A stretch of 64,000 nt of DNA. Source: Clostridium sp. (GTDB lineage Bacteria > Bacillota > Clostridia > Clostridiales > Clostridiaceae). The stretch is from NCBI RefSeq assembly GCF_029267215.1, contig NZ_JARIDH010000026.1, forward strand, positions 1 to 64,000, given 5' to 3'. A model generated the notes under the pieces. That model was given only the letters and a program-made list of their open reading frames with translations, was not told the DNA's origin and made no database searches. How positions within the stretch are numbered: position 1 is the first letter of the stretch; every line of letters begins with the position of its first letter. Shown piece after piece: positions 16,499 through 25,456 of this stretch. Both the position numbers and the translations under genes were made by a program.

Positions 16499-17473
16499 CT
16501 AGTTAGTTACTAAGTTTTTAACTGGTGATTTTATTCTCTTTAAATAATTCTCAAGCCATTCTTCTGTGGCAACTTCATACAAGGTCTTTCCATCCTCTTT
16601 TAAATTAGTTATATAAACTGTTGGCTCCTCATTATGGGTGCAAAGAGCAAAAGTAAATTCTTTAATATTTGTCCCAACTCCCCATTGTCCTTCTTTATTC
16701 ATTGCAACAACTGATAAATCTCCAGCTTCTCCTCTTCTTTCTTTCAACTTTCTATCTAAATCAATAACAACCTTATCACAAGCCTCTTGAGGAGTTAATC
16801 CTTCTTCCATAAGTCTTACTATTTCATAGGAAACACAGCCTTTCATTAAATCTTCTCCAAGACCTGTTGCTGTTGCCCCTCCTATTTTACTATCAACATA
16901 AAATCCAGATCCTATTATAGGGGAATCACCAACTCTCCCTCTCTTCTTCATAAATAATCCACTTGTTGAGGTTGCCACAGCCATTTTTCCATTTTGATCT
17001 AAAGAAACTGCCCCAATTGTATCATGGCCATCATAAGGACTTAAACCTTCTTCTAATATAAGCTTTCTCTTCTCTTCATAAAATTCTCTTGCCCTCTCAG
17101 TCAACATTTCCTTTTCTTCAAAGCCTTTGATTTTTGCATACTCATTAGCACCTTGTCCAACTAAAAAACAGTTAACTTGTCTATTACTAAGCTTTCTAGC
17201 AATTGAAACAGGGTTCGCAAAATCTTTAACTGAGGCAACAGCTCCCACATCTAAAGTATCTCCATCCATATAAGCCCCATCTAATTCAACCTCACAATGC
17301 TCATTTGGAAGTCCTCCATATCCAACTGACTTAAAAAATTCAAAGTTTTCAGCAACATTTATAACCTTCTCAACCATATCTCCAGCTTCTAACTTTCCCT
17401 CTTTTAAATCATTCTCTATTTCTTTTATGCCATCTATCCCCATTCTCCATGTGGTTATAATTCCATATTTCAT
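16499..17473 (-). CDS. N4-(beta-N-acetylglucosaminyl)-L-asparaginase
   Basis: Glycosylasparaginase hydrolyses the GlcNAc-Asn bond once the glycan and peptide are trimmed, giving Asp and 1-amino-GlcNAc. It is an N-terminal-nucleophile hydrolase: the precursor cuts itself before the Thr of 'DGHDTIGAVSLD' (Thr near residue 152), which becomes the catalytic nucleophile. 'RVGDSPIIGSGFYVD' and 'GGATATGLGEDLMK' supply the substrate pocket. 324 residues with no signal peptide, so it is cytoplasmic, unlike the periplasmic Elizabethkingia enzyme. AGGAGG lies 8 nt before the ATG. Its neighbour PepV and the mannosidase point to N-glycoprotein catabolism. Confidence 0.92.
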   Translation of the reverse strand: MKYGIITTWRMGIDGIKEIENDLKEGKLEAGDMVEKVINVAENFEFFKSVGYGGLPNEHCEVELDGAYMDGDTLDVGAVASVKDFANPVSIARKLSNRQVNCFLVGQGANEYAKIKGFEEKEMLTERAREFYEEKRKLILEEGLSPYDGHDTIGAVSLDQNGKMAVATSTSGLFMKKRGRVGDSPIIGSGFYVDSKIGGATATGLGEDLMKGCVSYEIVRLMEEGLTPQEACDKVVIDLDRKLKERRGEAGDLSVVAMNKEGQWGVGTNIKEFTFALCTHNEEPTVYITNLKEDGKTLYEVATEEWLENYLKRIKSPVKNLVTN

Positions 17474-17751
17474 AAAAAATTCCTCCTAATACCCTATATA
17501 TAAAAATAACCCTTATTATATATAAATTTTTACCCTCTCATATAAACCAGTAAATATTTTTTAATAAAACTCTAAACTTCTTATTAATATGGTCATAAAG
17601 TTTCATCTAAAATCAACCCAGCTTTAAAACATAGCCTTTATTTAAAACTTTATAAAATGAAATTTTCCAATTAAAAATTAAAACTCTATTTCTTTATTAA
17701 ATTTTAAAATAGTTATAATCCAAATATATCTAAAATGTTAAAATAATAATA
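17474..17751. other. intergenic gap with a repeat remnant
   Basis: No gene. Positions about 17560-17640 resemble the right half of the inverted-repeat element at 14756-14991 (ATCTAAAATCAACC followed by TTTAAAACATAGCC), consistent with a degraded copy in the gap between the kinase and glycosylasparaginase genes. Confidence 0.4.
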
Positions 17752-18630
17752 TTAACTATGAAAATAATTATATGCCGCTCCTATAATTCCTGCATTATTT
17801 TCATGCTTACAAATTTCTAATTTACATTTAACATATTTCCATGAAGGTATTTCATAAAGTTCTTTTGAGATTTTATCTAGTAAGTCTTTTCTAGCACTTA
17901 TTCCTCCACCTATTAATACTTTCTCTGGATTCACTATGGAAGCTATATTATGAATAGTTCTAGCAATATTTTTATACCAATTATCTATAACCTTCCTAAG
18001 CCCTTCATCATTTTCAGCCTCCTCAAAAATCTTCTTACCTAAAACCATTGTATCCTTTGGTAAATTTTTATAATCACAATACATATTAGAAAGAGCTGTC
18101 ATTGATGAATTTTGGTTAGCTGTCATATATCCCTCTTCATCCTTAGTTATCATATAACAAAACTCTCCCCCCTTAAATTCTTTTCCTCTTATTAAATTTC
18201 CATTTAGAAAAATTCCACCACCTACTCCAGTTCCAATTGTTAAACAAATAAAATCAGAACATTCACTAGCATTTCCAGTAAATTTTTCTGCAAGGGCAAC
18301 ACAATTTGCATCATTTTCAATAATAACAGGAATTTCTAAAACTCTCTGAAGTTTCTCTTTTAATGGGTACTTCTCTATGAATCTAAAAGCTGTACAGTTA
18401 TTAACAACCCCTTTTTTATAATCAACAAAACCTGGAGTGCTTATTGAAACTCCATCAATATAATAATTTTCTTTATATTTATTAACTATATTAATTAAAG
18501 TATTTATAAATCCCTTTAGGTTGTCACTACTTGGCACCTTTTCCCCAATTTTTATAATTTCACCCAATTCATTAATTACCCCATGTTTTACATAAGTTCC
18601 ACCTATATCTATAGCAACAATATTCTTCAT
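17752..18630 (-). CDS. ROK-family sugar kinase
   Basis: Phosphorylates a hexose with ATP. 292 residues from the ATG at 18630, chosen because AAGGGGG stands 8 nt before it. Phosphate-binding 'IDIGGTYVKHGVI' at the N-terminus, sugar-binding region 'ENDANCVALAEKF' with the catalytic Asp (NDA), and 'TIGTGVGGGIFLNG' are present. The zinc-binding CxCGxxGC motif found in glucokinases and NagK is absent; the position reads 'GGEFCYMITKDEEG'. That places it with zinc-less ROK kinases such as beta-glucoside kinases. From neighbours the likely substrates are GlcNAc or mannose released from N-glycans; this is inference. Confidence 0.88.
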   Translation of the reverse strand: MKNIVAIDIGGTYVKHGVINELGEIIKIGEKVPSSDNLKGFINTLINIVNKYKENYYIDGVSISTPGFVDYKKGVVNNCTAFRFIEKYPLKEKLQRVLEIPVIIENDANCVALAEKFTGNASECSDFICLTIGTGVGGGIFLNGNLIRGKEFKGGEFCYMITKDEEGYMTANQNSSMTALSNMYCDYKNLPKDTMVLGKKIFEEAENDEGLRKVIDNWYKNIARTIHNIASIVNPEKVLIGGGISARKDLLDKISKELYEIPSWKYVKCKLEICKHENNAGIIGAAYNYFHS

Positions 18631-18757
18631 AAATTTTCCCCCTTCTTTTCCCCACATATAGTTCTCTATTACTTAAAAATTTAGCTTTCTTTTAAATGGC
18701 ATTTATTTTTGCTAGTCCTTAAGACTTACTTAAAATAAGTCCAGAATTTTCAAAAGA

Positions 18758-18797
18758 AATCTTAATATTTTATCTAAACCATCTCATGTCAATTATT
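18758..18797. repeat. duplicate of the 3' end of the adjacent glycosidase gene
   Basis: This ~40-bp stretch matches 18825-18866, the last codons of the glycosidase gene (GHEMVEIKY-stop), at roughly 36 of 41 positions. In the copy the matching frame is broken by a TAG and a one-base gap. It looks like the tail of a lost tandem paralogue or the scar of a deletion between two gene copies. Confidence 0.5.
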
Positions 18798-18829
18798 AAA
18801 AATTTTTTAATTCCATAACATATAAAATC

Positions 18830-20830
18830 CTAATATTTTATCTCAACCATTTCATGTCCATTTATTTTAGGAACTTTAAATTTAACTTTTCCATTTTCTA
18901 ATTTAAAATCTAATTTTTCATTTGATGGAACTAATTTAACACTTTTAACATTCTTATTAACTAAAACTTCTGTTTCTAAGTTATATAGAGGAATTATATC
19001 TTCTATAATGTCTAATCTTTGACTTCTCCTCTCTGGTATATAGTGAAGTAAGTGTAATACATATCTCTTTTCTTTTTCTTGCTCATTAAAAGTCACAATT
19101 AAGGAGCTTGGACCATTGTGTTTTACTAATCTATCTTCTAACAACATATCCACTGCATTAAGTAAAAGTTTTTTACACCATATTGAGCCATAGTTATTAT
19201 ATTGAGTAAAAATTTTATGGGCAAAGTAAACTGACTTTTCAGTTTTTATTATTGCAGGTCCATAAACCTTTCCACTACTTGGTGAATGTTGATGAGAACA
19301 AAAATGTTCAGGAGTTCTATTAAAATAAGATTCTACTATATTTGATAAAACCTCTCCTCCCTCTTCTGCTTCTACCTTAAGTGAGTCTTCATACATTACA
19401 TACTCTGTATTGTATAACCCTTTTCCAATCTTTCCTTCTGGAACTATAAAACTTGGAGTAAATTCCCCTAATTTTTCATATTTAAACTTTAATAATGGAA
19501 GATTAAATTCTTTTTTCTCCTTATCTAAAGCAGCTTCATTAACAACAATTATTTTTCCACCCTTAGATACAAAGTCTTCTATTTTCTTTCTAAATTCATC
19601 ATTAACAGGAATTCTTTCTGGAAGTATTAATAACTTGTACTTATAAAAATCCATAGTACTATCTATAACATCAAACTGTAGTGAAGCTTCCTGAAGCATT
19701 CTTACTGCGCCAATAATACATTCTTGAAGTTTAAAAGGTCTTTCTTCGTTGTAGTTTATAAATTCCTCAGTTGTGAATAATCCTATTTCACAAATTGCTT
19801 TAGCCTCTTCACACCAAGGTTCTTTTGCTTCCACTTGACTATAAACCTTGCCTATTAAATCATAAACATACTTAGATATTTTTCCATTTGGTTCTAACTG
19901 ATCTCCTATTGAACACTTAGTATTTTGAGCCAACATATGGAAACACTCATACTCTAAGGCAGCTTGATTTTTAAATGAATGAAAATCTCCCCAGTAAGTA
20001 TGGAATTTACCTGTCATACCCATACAATCTTTTCCTAAGTTTCTAGCATATCTAACAGTTATAGGGAAATGCATATATCCCCATCCCCCACTTGGAAGTG
20101 ACTCTATTTCTATGTGGCTATAACAATCCAATGAATTTTTTAAACTAGGTGAAATATGTGATCCATTATAAAAAATACCTACATTAGGATTTATATCATG
20201 AATAAAATCACTCATTTCCTTTTTAAAATCATCTAACATACACTGATAAAACTTTAGTCTTTCCCCTTTAAGGGTGTAATCTATGCCCTTTTCTCCCATT
20301 GATTTTATACAATTTTTACAAGCACAAGGCATAAGCATTAATATATCAAAAAATAATCCATCAGCCTCTTTAAAATTCTCTAATATATCTCTTACATTAT
20401 TCTTTAAAAACTCTCTATAGGGACTATTTACACAAAGGAATTCATAAAATCCTGCTTTTCCTCCTTCTCCCCTTAAAACATTTCCTTCTAAATCTCTACA
20501 AGCCCACTCTGGATGCTCTCTATAAGTGAATTCATCCCATTGAATAGTTAAGTATATTGGACATTTTATATTCCTTTCATGACAAGCTTCTATTTGCTCA
20601 TTCAAAAGATTTTTATTTACTAAGTTAGGATGTACTCTCTCAGGATTAACCTTTGAATCATAATATAAATATCCATGATGACATCTAGCAAAACAGGTTA
20701 CTGAATTTACCCTTGCTTTCTCAAGAATATTCCCAAACTCATCCTTATTAAAATCCTTTCCAATTTCATCAATTAATCCACTAGTATGAAAATCTAAATG
20801 CACTTGTCTACTTCTTATTTTATAACTCAT
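18830..20830 (-). CDS. putative glycoside hydrolase, GHL6/beta-galactosidase-trimerisation type
   Basis: 666 residues from ATG 20830 (TAGGAGGAG 5-6 nt upstream; a longer start at 20878 is not supported). The first ~330 residues form a TIM-barrel-like domain with 'VHLDFHTS', 'ITCFARCHHGYLYY'-like and 'ADGLFFDILMLMPCACKNCIKSMG' segments, the last with a C-x-C-x2-C cluster typical of the GHL6 family. Residues ~370-560 look like the GH42-type trimerisation (Rossmann-like) domain. Substrate is unknown to me. In this cluster an exo-glycosidase needed for N-glycan processing, for example a fucosidase, is a reasonable hypothesis. No signal peptide, so it acts inside the cell. Confidence 0.75.
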   Translation of the reverse strand: MSYKIRSRQVHLDFHTSGLIDEIGKDFNKDEFGNILEKARVNSVTCFARCHHGYLYYDSKVNPERVHPNLVNKNLLNEQIEACHERNIKCPIYLTIQWDEFTYREHPEWACRDLEGNVLRGEGGKAGFYEFLCVNSPYREFLKNNVRDILENFKEADGLFFDILMLMPCACKNCIKSMGEKGIDYTLKGERLKFYQCMLDDFKKEMSDFIHDINPNVGIFYNGSHISPSLKNSLDCYSHIEIESLPSGGWGYMHFPITVRYARNLGKDCMGMTGKFHTYWGDFHSFKNQAALEYECFHMLAQNTKCSIGDQLEPNGKISKYVYDLIGKVYSQVEAKEPWCEEAKAICEIGLFTTEEFINYNEERPFKLQECIIGAVRMLQEASLQFDVIDSTMDFYKYKLLILPERIPVNDEFRKKIEDFVSKGGKIIVVNEAALDKEKKEFNLPLLKFKYEKLGEFTPSFIVPEGKIGKGLYNTEYVMYEDSLKVEAEEGGEVLSNIVESYFNRTPEHFCSHQHSPSSGKVYGPAIIKTEKSVYFAHKIFTQYNNYGSIWCKKLLLNAVDMLLEDRLVKHNGPSSLIVTFNEQEKEKRYVLHLLHYIPERRSQRLDIIEDIIPLYNLETEVLVNKNVKSVKLVPSNEKLDFKLENGKVKFKVPKINGHEMVEIKY

Positions 20831-20885
20831 AAATTCTCCTCCTAAATCCACATTCCGAAGTTCATTTTTCACTTTCAACTAACTT

Positions 20886-20913
20886 GGGCATAAAGCCACG
20901 AGGTTTTATACCC
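20886..20913. repeat. 12-bp stem-loop upstream of the glycosidase gene
   Basis: GGGCATAAAGCC and GGTTTTATACCC pair (two G-U wobbles) around a 4-nt loop ACGA. It is conspicuously GC-richer than its surroundings and reminiscent of the subterminal hairpins of IS200/IS605-type elements, but no transposase is near. Confidence 0.4.
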
Positions 20914-20964
20914 TCAATCTATAAATTTTCATATTATAAAATAAAAAAATCATTTCTTTAATCT

Positions 20965-20994
20965 TACTTTTATGTTATCATTTACATAAAAGTA
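20965..20994. promoter_or_regulatory. operator-like palindrome in the divergent promoter region
   Basis: TACTTTTATGT (20965-20975) and ACATAAAAGTA (20984-20994) form perfect 11-bp arms around 8 nt. It lies between the minus-strand glycosidase gene and the plus-strand AraC gene, a natural place for a site that controls both. AraC-family members usually bind direct repeats, so the binder may be another protein. Confidence 0.45.
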
Positions 20995-21095
20995 AAAAAA
21001 TGGATTTATTTTGTATTTTTGTATTATTTTTAGCTTAAAAAATTTAAAGAAAGCTTTACAGAATAAAAGATAGAAATTTAGAAAGGATATTTTAA

Positions 21096-21512
21096 ATGAA
21101 TGATAATCAACTAATTAAAACAAAAAATATTATAACTTGCTCAAAAGAAGAAAATAAAAACATCAATACTTCTTCAGAAAATAATCTTTTAATATGCAAT
21201 ATAAAAAAATTTATAGATGAAAACTATGCCTCTAATAGTCTTACTTTAAAATATATATCAGATAATTTTCATATTAATTCGTGCCATTTAAGTTCAACCT
21301 TTAAAAAAGTTACTTCTGAAACATTAATTGAATATATAACTAAAAAAAGAATAAATGAAGCAAAAAAACTTTTATTAAATACAGACTTAAAAATTAGTGA
21401 TATTTCAGAAAAGGTAGGATATTTAGACTGCTACTACTTCAGTAGACTTTTTAAAAAATATGTTGGGATTTCCCCACTTAAATTTAAACAGCTTAATTAT
21501 AATACTCATTAA
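21096..21512 (+). CDS. short AraC-family transcriptional regulator
   Basis: 138 residues. The C-terminal ~100 residues are a complete AraC-type double helix-turn-helix: 'LTLKYISDNFHINSCHLSSTFKKVT' and 'LKISDISEKVGYLDCYYFSRLFKKYVGISPLKFK'. The N-terminal sensor domain is missing; only about 40 polar residues precede the DNA-binding part. So effector sensing must come from elsewhere, or this is a truncated gene. GAAAGGATA stands before the ATG. It is divergent from the glycosidase gene and convergent with the GH38 gene, so it probably controls this glycan cluster. Confidence 0.85.
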   Translation: MNDNQLIKTKNIITCSKEENKNINTSSENNLLICNIKKFIDENYASNSLTLKYISDNFHINSCHLSSTFKKVTSETLIEYITKKRINEAKKLLLNTDLKISDISEKVGYLDCYYFSRLFKKYVGISPLKFKQLNYNTH

Positions 21513-21546
21513 AAAGCTTTATAAGTATTAAAACCAAAATAAAAAT

Positions 21547-21565
21547 CCACCAGCTAAGCTGGTGG
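21547..21565. terminator. bidirectional terminator between araC-type gene and GH38 gene
   Basis: CCACCAGC-TAA-GCTGGTGG: 8-bp GC-rich stem with a 3-nt loop, A-run before and TATTTATT after. It lies 34 nt after the regulator stop and 58 nt after the convergent mannosidase gene. Confidence 0.8.
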
Positions 21566-21623
21566 TATTTATTAAGCCTCATAAGGGCATATTACTTTCA
21601 TATCATAATAAATTTATATAAAT

Positions 21624-24600
21624 CTACTTTAAATCATATTTTAATTTTACTTTTAAAGTATGAACTTCAAATGGTCTAAACTCTAGGTTCATAGTTTCCT
21701 TATTTAACTCTTCTTCAATTTCATCTTCTATTAAATTAACCAATTTTGCTGATTCATATGGAATATTTAAGTTAATTTTCCCCTTAGCATCTTCTCCATG
21801 ACACTCATATAGTCTTATAATCATGTCATCTCCATCTTCAGATTTCTTAACTGTATCAATTATTACATTTTCACAATCAATTGTAACTATTGATTCCTTA
21901 ACTAGGTTTTCACCTAGATTTTCACTATATATAACCTGAATTGGTGCATTTACTTCATGAGCCTCATGAACTACTTTTCCTTCAATATAATCACCTTTAT
22001 GTGGGAATAGGCAGTAAGTAAATTCATGCTCTCCTCTATCAGCCTCTGGATCTGGATATCCTGGACTTCTTAAAAGATTTAAGTCAATCTTACTTTCTGA
22101 AACATTATGACCATACTTAGAATCATTTATTAATGAAACTCCATAATCTCTCTGTGATAAATCTATCCATCTTTGAGCACAGATTTCTCCCTTAGCCATA
22201 TCCCATGAAGTATTACCATGAGTAGGTCTCTTTATTGTTCCAAACTGTATTTCACAATTTGCTTCCCTAGTATAGACATTTGTATTAAATGATGTTCTAA
22301 GCATCTTTCCATTTTCTTGCCAGTCTACATTAGTCTTAAAATCAATCCTCTTACTTCCTTCTAAAATACTTATTTCTTGAACTAAAGTAGAATTTCCATA
22401 CTTGTAGCTCTGTTTAATAGTAGCCTTTGGTCCATTAACTAAAACTTCTGACTTTACTAACTCAAATATTTGAGATGCTCTATCTTCATAGACACCTGAG
22501 AAGTCCCAAGCATCTCCATTATCTTCATAAACTCTTAATTCATTTCCTTTATTATCTCTTAAAACTTCCCTATTTAATTCCTTATCAAAAACTCTTGAAA
22601 TCGTTCCATTTTCATTAAACTCAACCTTAATCAAACTATTTTCTAAGTTGTTCTCTGAAACCTTTAAAGTTGAAACTTCACAATATGGAGAAACCTCTTC
22701 TTTTTTAATAATTTCTCCACTTAAGGATTTAACTTTAACTCTTGTCCATCTATCATAAAGCTTAATCCATTGTTCTCTATTCCATGATAAGGAGTTAATT
22801 AATATAGCTCCCTCTTCTTTTTTATCTTTACTTTCTAATATATCTCTATATAACTTTTCAGTCATTCTTAAGACCTTAGCAAGCATTTTCTCATAAGCTT
22901 CTACTGACTCATCATATACTCTTCCTATTGATGAACCTGGTAAAATATCATGGAATTGATATAAAAGAACCTCTTTCCAAATCTTATCTATTTCTTCTTT
23001 TGGATATTTAGCTTTTCCTAAAATTTCAGCTTGCATAGCTGCAAGTTCTAAGTTTTTAAGAGCTATCTCCATCTTTCTATTATATTTTTTATTTTTACCA
23101 TGTGTTGTATAAGTTCCTTGATGTTTTTCTAAATATAACTCTCCACTCCACACACTATATTTATCCATATCTTTTTCTATTCTCTTAAAGAATTTACTGG
23201 AAACTTCTTGTTTAACAGGTGCTAGTCCACTTATATTTTTTTCTCTTCTTAATCTTTCTAAGTGTTCTTCTCCTGGACCACCACCTCCATCACCAATTCC
23301 AAATAACATTAAGCATTGATCTGACAATCCCTTATCTAAGAAGTCTTTCTCAGATTTAAAGACTGCCCTTGGTGCTGCAGAACTATTATAAGTCCCCTCT
23401 GGTGGCATATGAGATAAAACTCTACTTCCATCTAAACCTTCCCAAAGGAATGTATGATGAGGGAATTTATTATGATTATTCCATGATAACTTAATTGTCA
23501 TAAAATAATCTACTCCACTCTTTTTAAGAATTTGAGGAAGAGCTGCTGAATATCCAAATACATCTGGAAGCCATAAAGTATCCATCTCCTTTTTGAATTC
23601 TTCTCTAAAATATCTCTTTCCATATAATAATTGTCTAACTAAAGATTCTCCTGATGGAACATTAGTATCTGGCTCAACCCACATACCTCCTTGTGCTTCC
23701 CATCTTCCTTCTTCAATTTTCTCTTTAATTTTCATATATAAATCTGGATAATATTCCTTCATCCACTCATAAAGCTGAGGTTGGCTTGCACCAAATACAT
23801 ACTCAGGATATTTCTCCATATTAGCTAAAACTGTTGAATAGGTTCTAGCTCCTTTTCTTATAGTTTCTCTTATTGGCCATAACCAAGCTAAATCTATGTG
23901 AGCATGTCCAATTGCAGAAATTGAAAGTGAAGGATCTCCTCCTTTTTTATCTAATTCTCTCTTTAATATTTCTCTAGCTTTTTTAACCTCTTCTTTATTT
24001 AAGATTGTAACTTCTTGCTGAGTAACAACTCCATCCTTTAAAAAGTCACATCCACTCATTCCTGTTTTAATACTTAAAACCTTTGATGCCTCATATAAAG
24101 CATTTAAAATTGTATGATACCTTGCACTATTCTCTGGAAGTTGATTCATAAGTTCATGTAATACCTCTATATCATAATAAAGAGCCTTTACTTCCTCATT
24201 ACAAGTTGCAATATATGCCTCTTTTATAACTCCATTATCTCTATATTTTCCAAACAAATCGTTACATCCACAATCTGCCCATATATCTATACTTTCTCCT
24301 CCCTTAGCTTTTTCAAACATAGGAACTTCCCTCTTACCAGGCATTCCTAAACTTAAATCAAACTCTGAATTTAAAGTAGTAAGTCCTCTAACTGGTGCCC
24401 CCTTTTCATCTACTATAAAAGCCTCTCCACTTATATCTATTAAAAGAACAATCTTTTCACCTTCACAACTTGGTGGCACTTCCCCTTTAAAATTAAACCA
24501 TCCACAGTCCCAAAGTTCTCCCCAAGACTCTTCTATATTTCCTCTTTTATATTCTCCACTTAATCTATTTTCATAACTTACAGGCTCCTTAGTTAGGTAC

Positions 24601-24701
24601 ATATCTATATCTAATGGTGCCACAACACTATATATTGCCTTTTCTAGCTTTTCACATAAACCGTTTACAATATTTTTATATTCATTTATCTGAAATAACA
24701 T
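21624..24701 (-). CDS. GH38 alpha-mannosidase
   Basis: Removes alpha-linked mannose from N-glycans or their fragments. 1025 residues, the usual length for bacterial cytoplasmic GH38 enzymes. Zinc/active-site motifs: HAHID (H268, D270), 'WLPDVFGYSAALPQ' with the nucleophile Asp at D380, and 'LYQFHDILPGSS' with another zinc ligand His. An N-terminal beta domain precedes the barrel and a large beta C-terminal half follows (from about residue 640). No signal peptide. AAGGAGTG stands 7 nt before the ATG. It belongs with glycosylasparaginase and PepV in one catabolic theme although the AraC gene sits between. Confidence 0.95.
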   Translation of the reverse strand: MLFQINEYKNIVNGLCEKLEKAIYSVVAPLDIDMYLTKEPVSYENRLSGEYKRGNIEESWGELWDCGWFNFKGEVPPSCEGEKIVLLIDISGEAFIVDEKGAPVRGLTTLNSEFDLSLGMPGKREVPMFEKAKGGESIDIWADCGCNDLFGKYRDNGVIKEAYIATCNEEVKALYYDIEVLHELMNQLPENSARYHTILNALYEASKVLSIKTGMSGCDFLKDGVVTQQEVTILNKEEVKKAREILKRELDKKGGDPSLSISAIGHAHIDLAWLWPIRETIRKGARTYSTVLANMEKYPEYVFGASQPQLYEWMKEYYPDLYMKIKEKIEEGRWEAQGGMWVEPDTNVPSGESLVRQLLYGKRYFREEFKKEMDTLWLPDVFGYSAALPQILKKSGVDYFMTIKLSWNNHNKFPHHTFLWEGLDGSRVLSHMPPEGTYNSSAAPRAVFKSEKDFLDKGLSDQCLMLFGIGDGGGGPGEEHLERLRREKNISGLAPVKQEVSSKFFKRIEKDMDKYSVWSGELYLEKHQGTYTTHGKNKKYNRKMEIALKNLELAAMQAEILGKAKYPKEEIDKIWKEVLLYQFHDILPGSSIGRVYDESVEAYEKMLAKVLRMTEKLYRDILESKDKKEEGAILINSLSWNREQWIKLYDRWTRVKVKSLSGEIIKKEEVSPYCEVSTLKVSENNLENSLIKVEFNENGTISRVFDKELNREVLRDNKGNELRVYEDNGDAWDFSGVYEDRASQIFELVKSEVLVNGPKATIKQSYKYGNSTLVQEISILEGSKRIDFKTNVDWQENGKMLRTSFNTNVYTREANCEIQFGTIKRPTHGNTSWDMAKGEICAQRWIDLSQRDYGVSLINDSKYGHNVSESKIDLNLLRSPGYPDPEADRGEHEFTYCLFPHKGDYIEGKVVHEAHEVNAPIQVIYSENLGENLVKESIVTIDCENVIIDTVKKSEDGDDMIIRLYECHGEDAKGKINLNIPYESAKLVNLIEDEIEEELNKETMNLEFRPFEVHTLKVKLKYDLK

Positions 24702-25456
24702 CTTTTCACTCCTTAGTAAATTTAAACTCCTAAACTAAATCTTACATAATAAATCCTCACTAATTTCAAATTTAAAGTTATCTTAATAAACCACTCTAAA
24801 CTTATAAAAACTATTATAAGTTCTAAAATTCCTTAAACTTTATTTTAAAATTAGCTTAATAAACTAGATAATTTCGAATAATTCCTTTTAAAACCTATGC
24901 TACTAGAACTCCTTCAACTACCCATTAAGTGATAATTTTGAAGAACTCCTTTTAAAACTTCTTTTTCAAGAAATAACCAAACTAAAAAATTTATTTTTAA
25001 GATTTATCAGTATTCCATACTCTAAAGATATATCATGAGAGATTGTGTGTAAAGTGGATAAATATTAGTTTTATGTGTCAAATTTTTAATATTTAACTTA
25101 ATTAAAAATATAATACCTCTTAAAATTTTAAAAGTCAGAAGTATTTTTTATATAACAAAAACACTTCTGACCTTTAGGTCAAAATAGACCTATTAATTTA
25201 TTTAAAAAGAAGTTTTATTATGCCTTATTTAGACTAATTGCGGAAGAAGTTAAATGCTTAATAAAATCTTCTTAATAAATCATAATATAATTTAATTTTT
25301 CCCCTTTTTAAGTTTTATATTCTAAAAATTATATTTTAATTTTTAGCTAAACAAAATTATAAAGGCTCTCCTTTTTCACTTAATATTGGTATATAATAAA
25401 TTTATAATATTCTATACTCTAATTTAAATAAAAATTATAATTAGGAGATGATTTTA
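24702..25456. other. 755-bp non-coding region with direct repeat and long hairpin
   Basis: No gene is supported. Two 28-nt direct repeats (24867-24894 and 24931-24958, 25 of 28 identical, 64 bp apart) lie in the first half. A 38-nt hairpin lies at 25135-25172. The region separates the divergent GH38 gene and a plus-strand Dabb gene, and is long for this compact genome, so a small RNA is possible. Confidence 0.4.
25135..25172. repeat. long stem-loop, possible small-RNA terminator
   Basis: GTCAGAAGT (25135-25143) and ACTTCTGAC (25164-25172) pair perfectly and the stem continues through a G-U and an A/T run for about 15 bp, leaving a 7-nt loop. On the minus strand it is followed by TTTTAAAATTTT. 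There is no gene upstream on that strand to terminate, hence the small-RNA suggestion. Confidence 0.4.
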
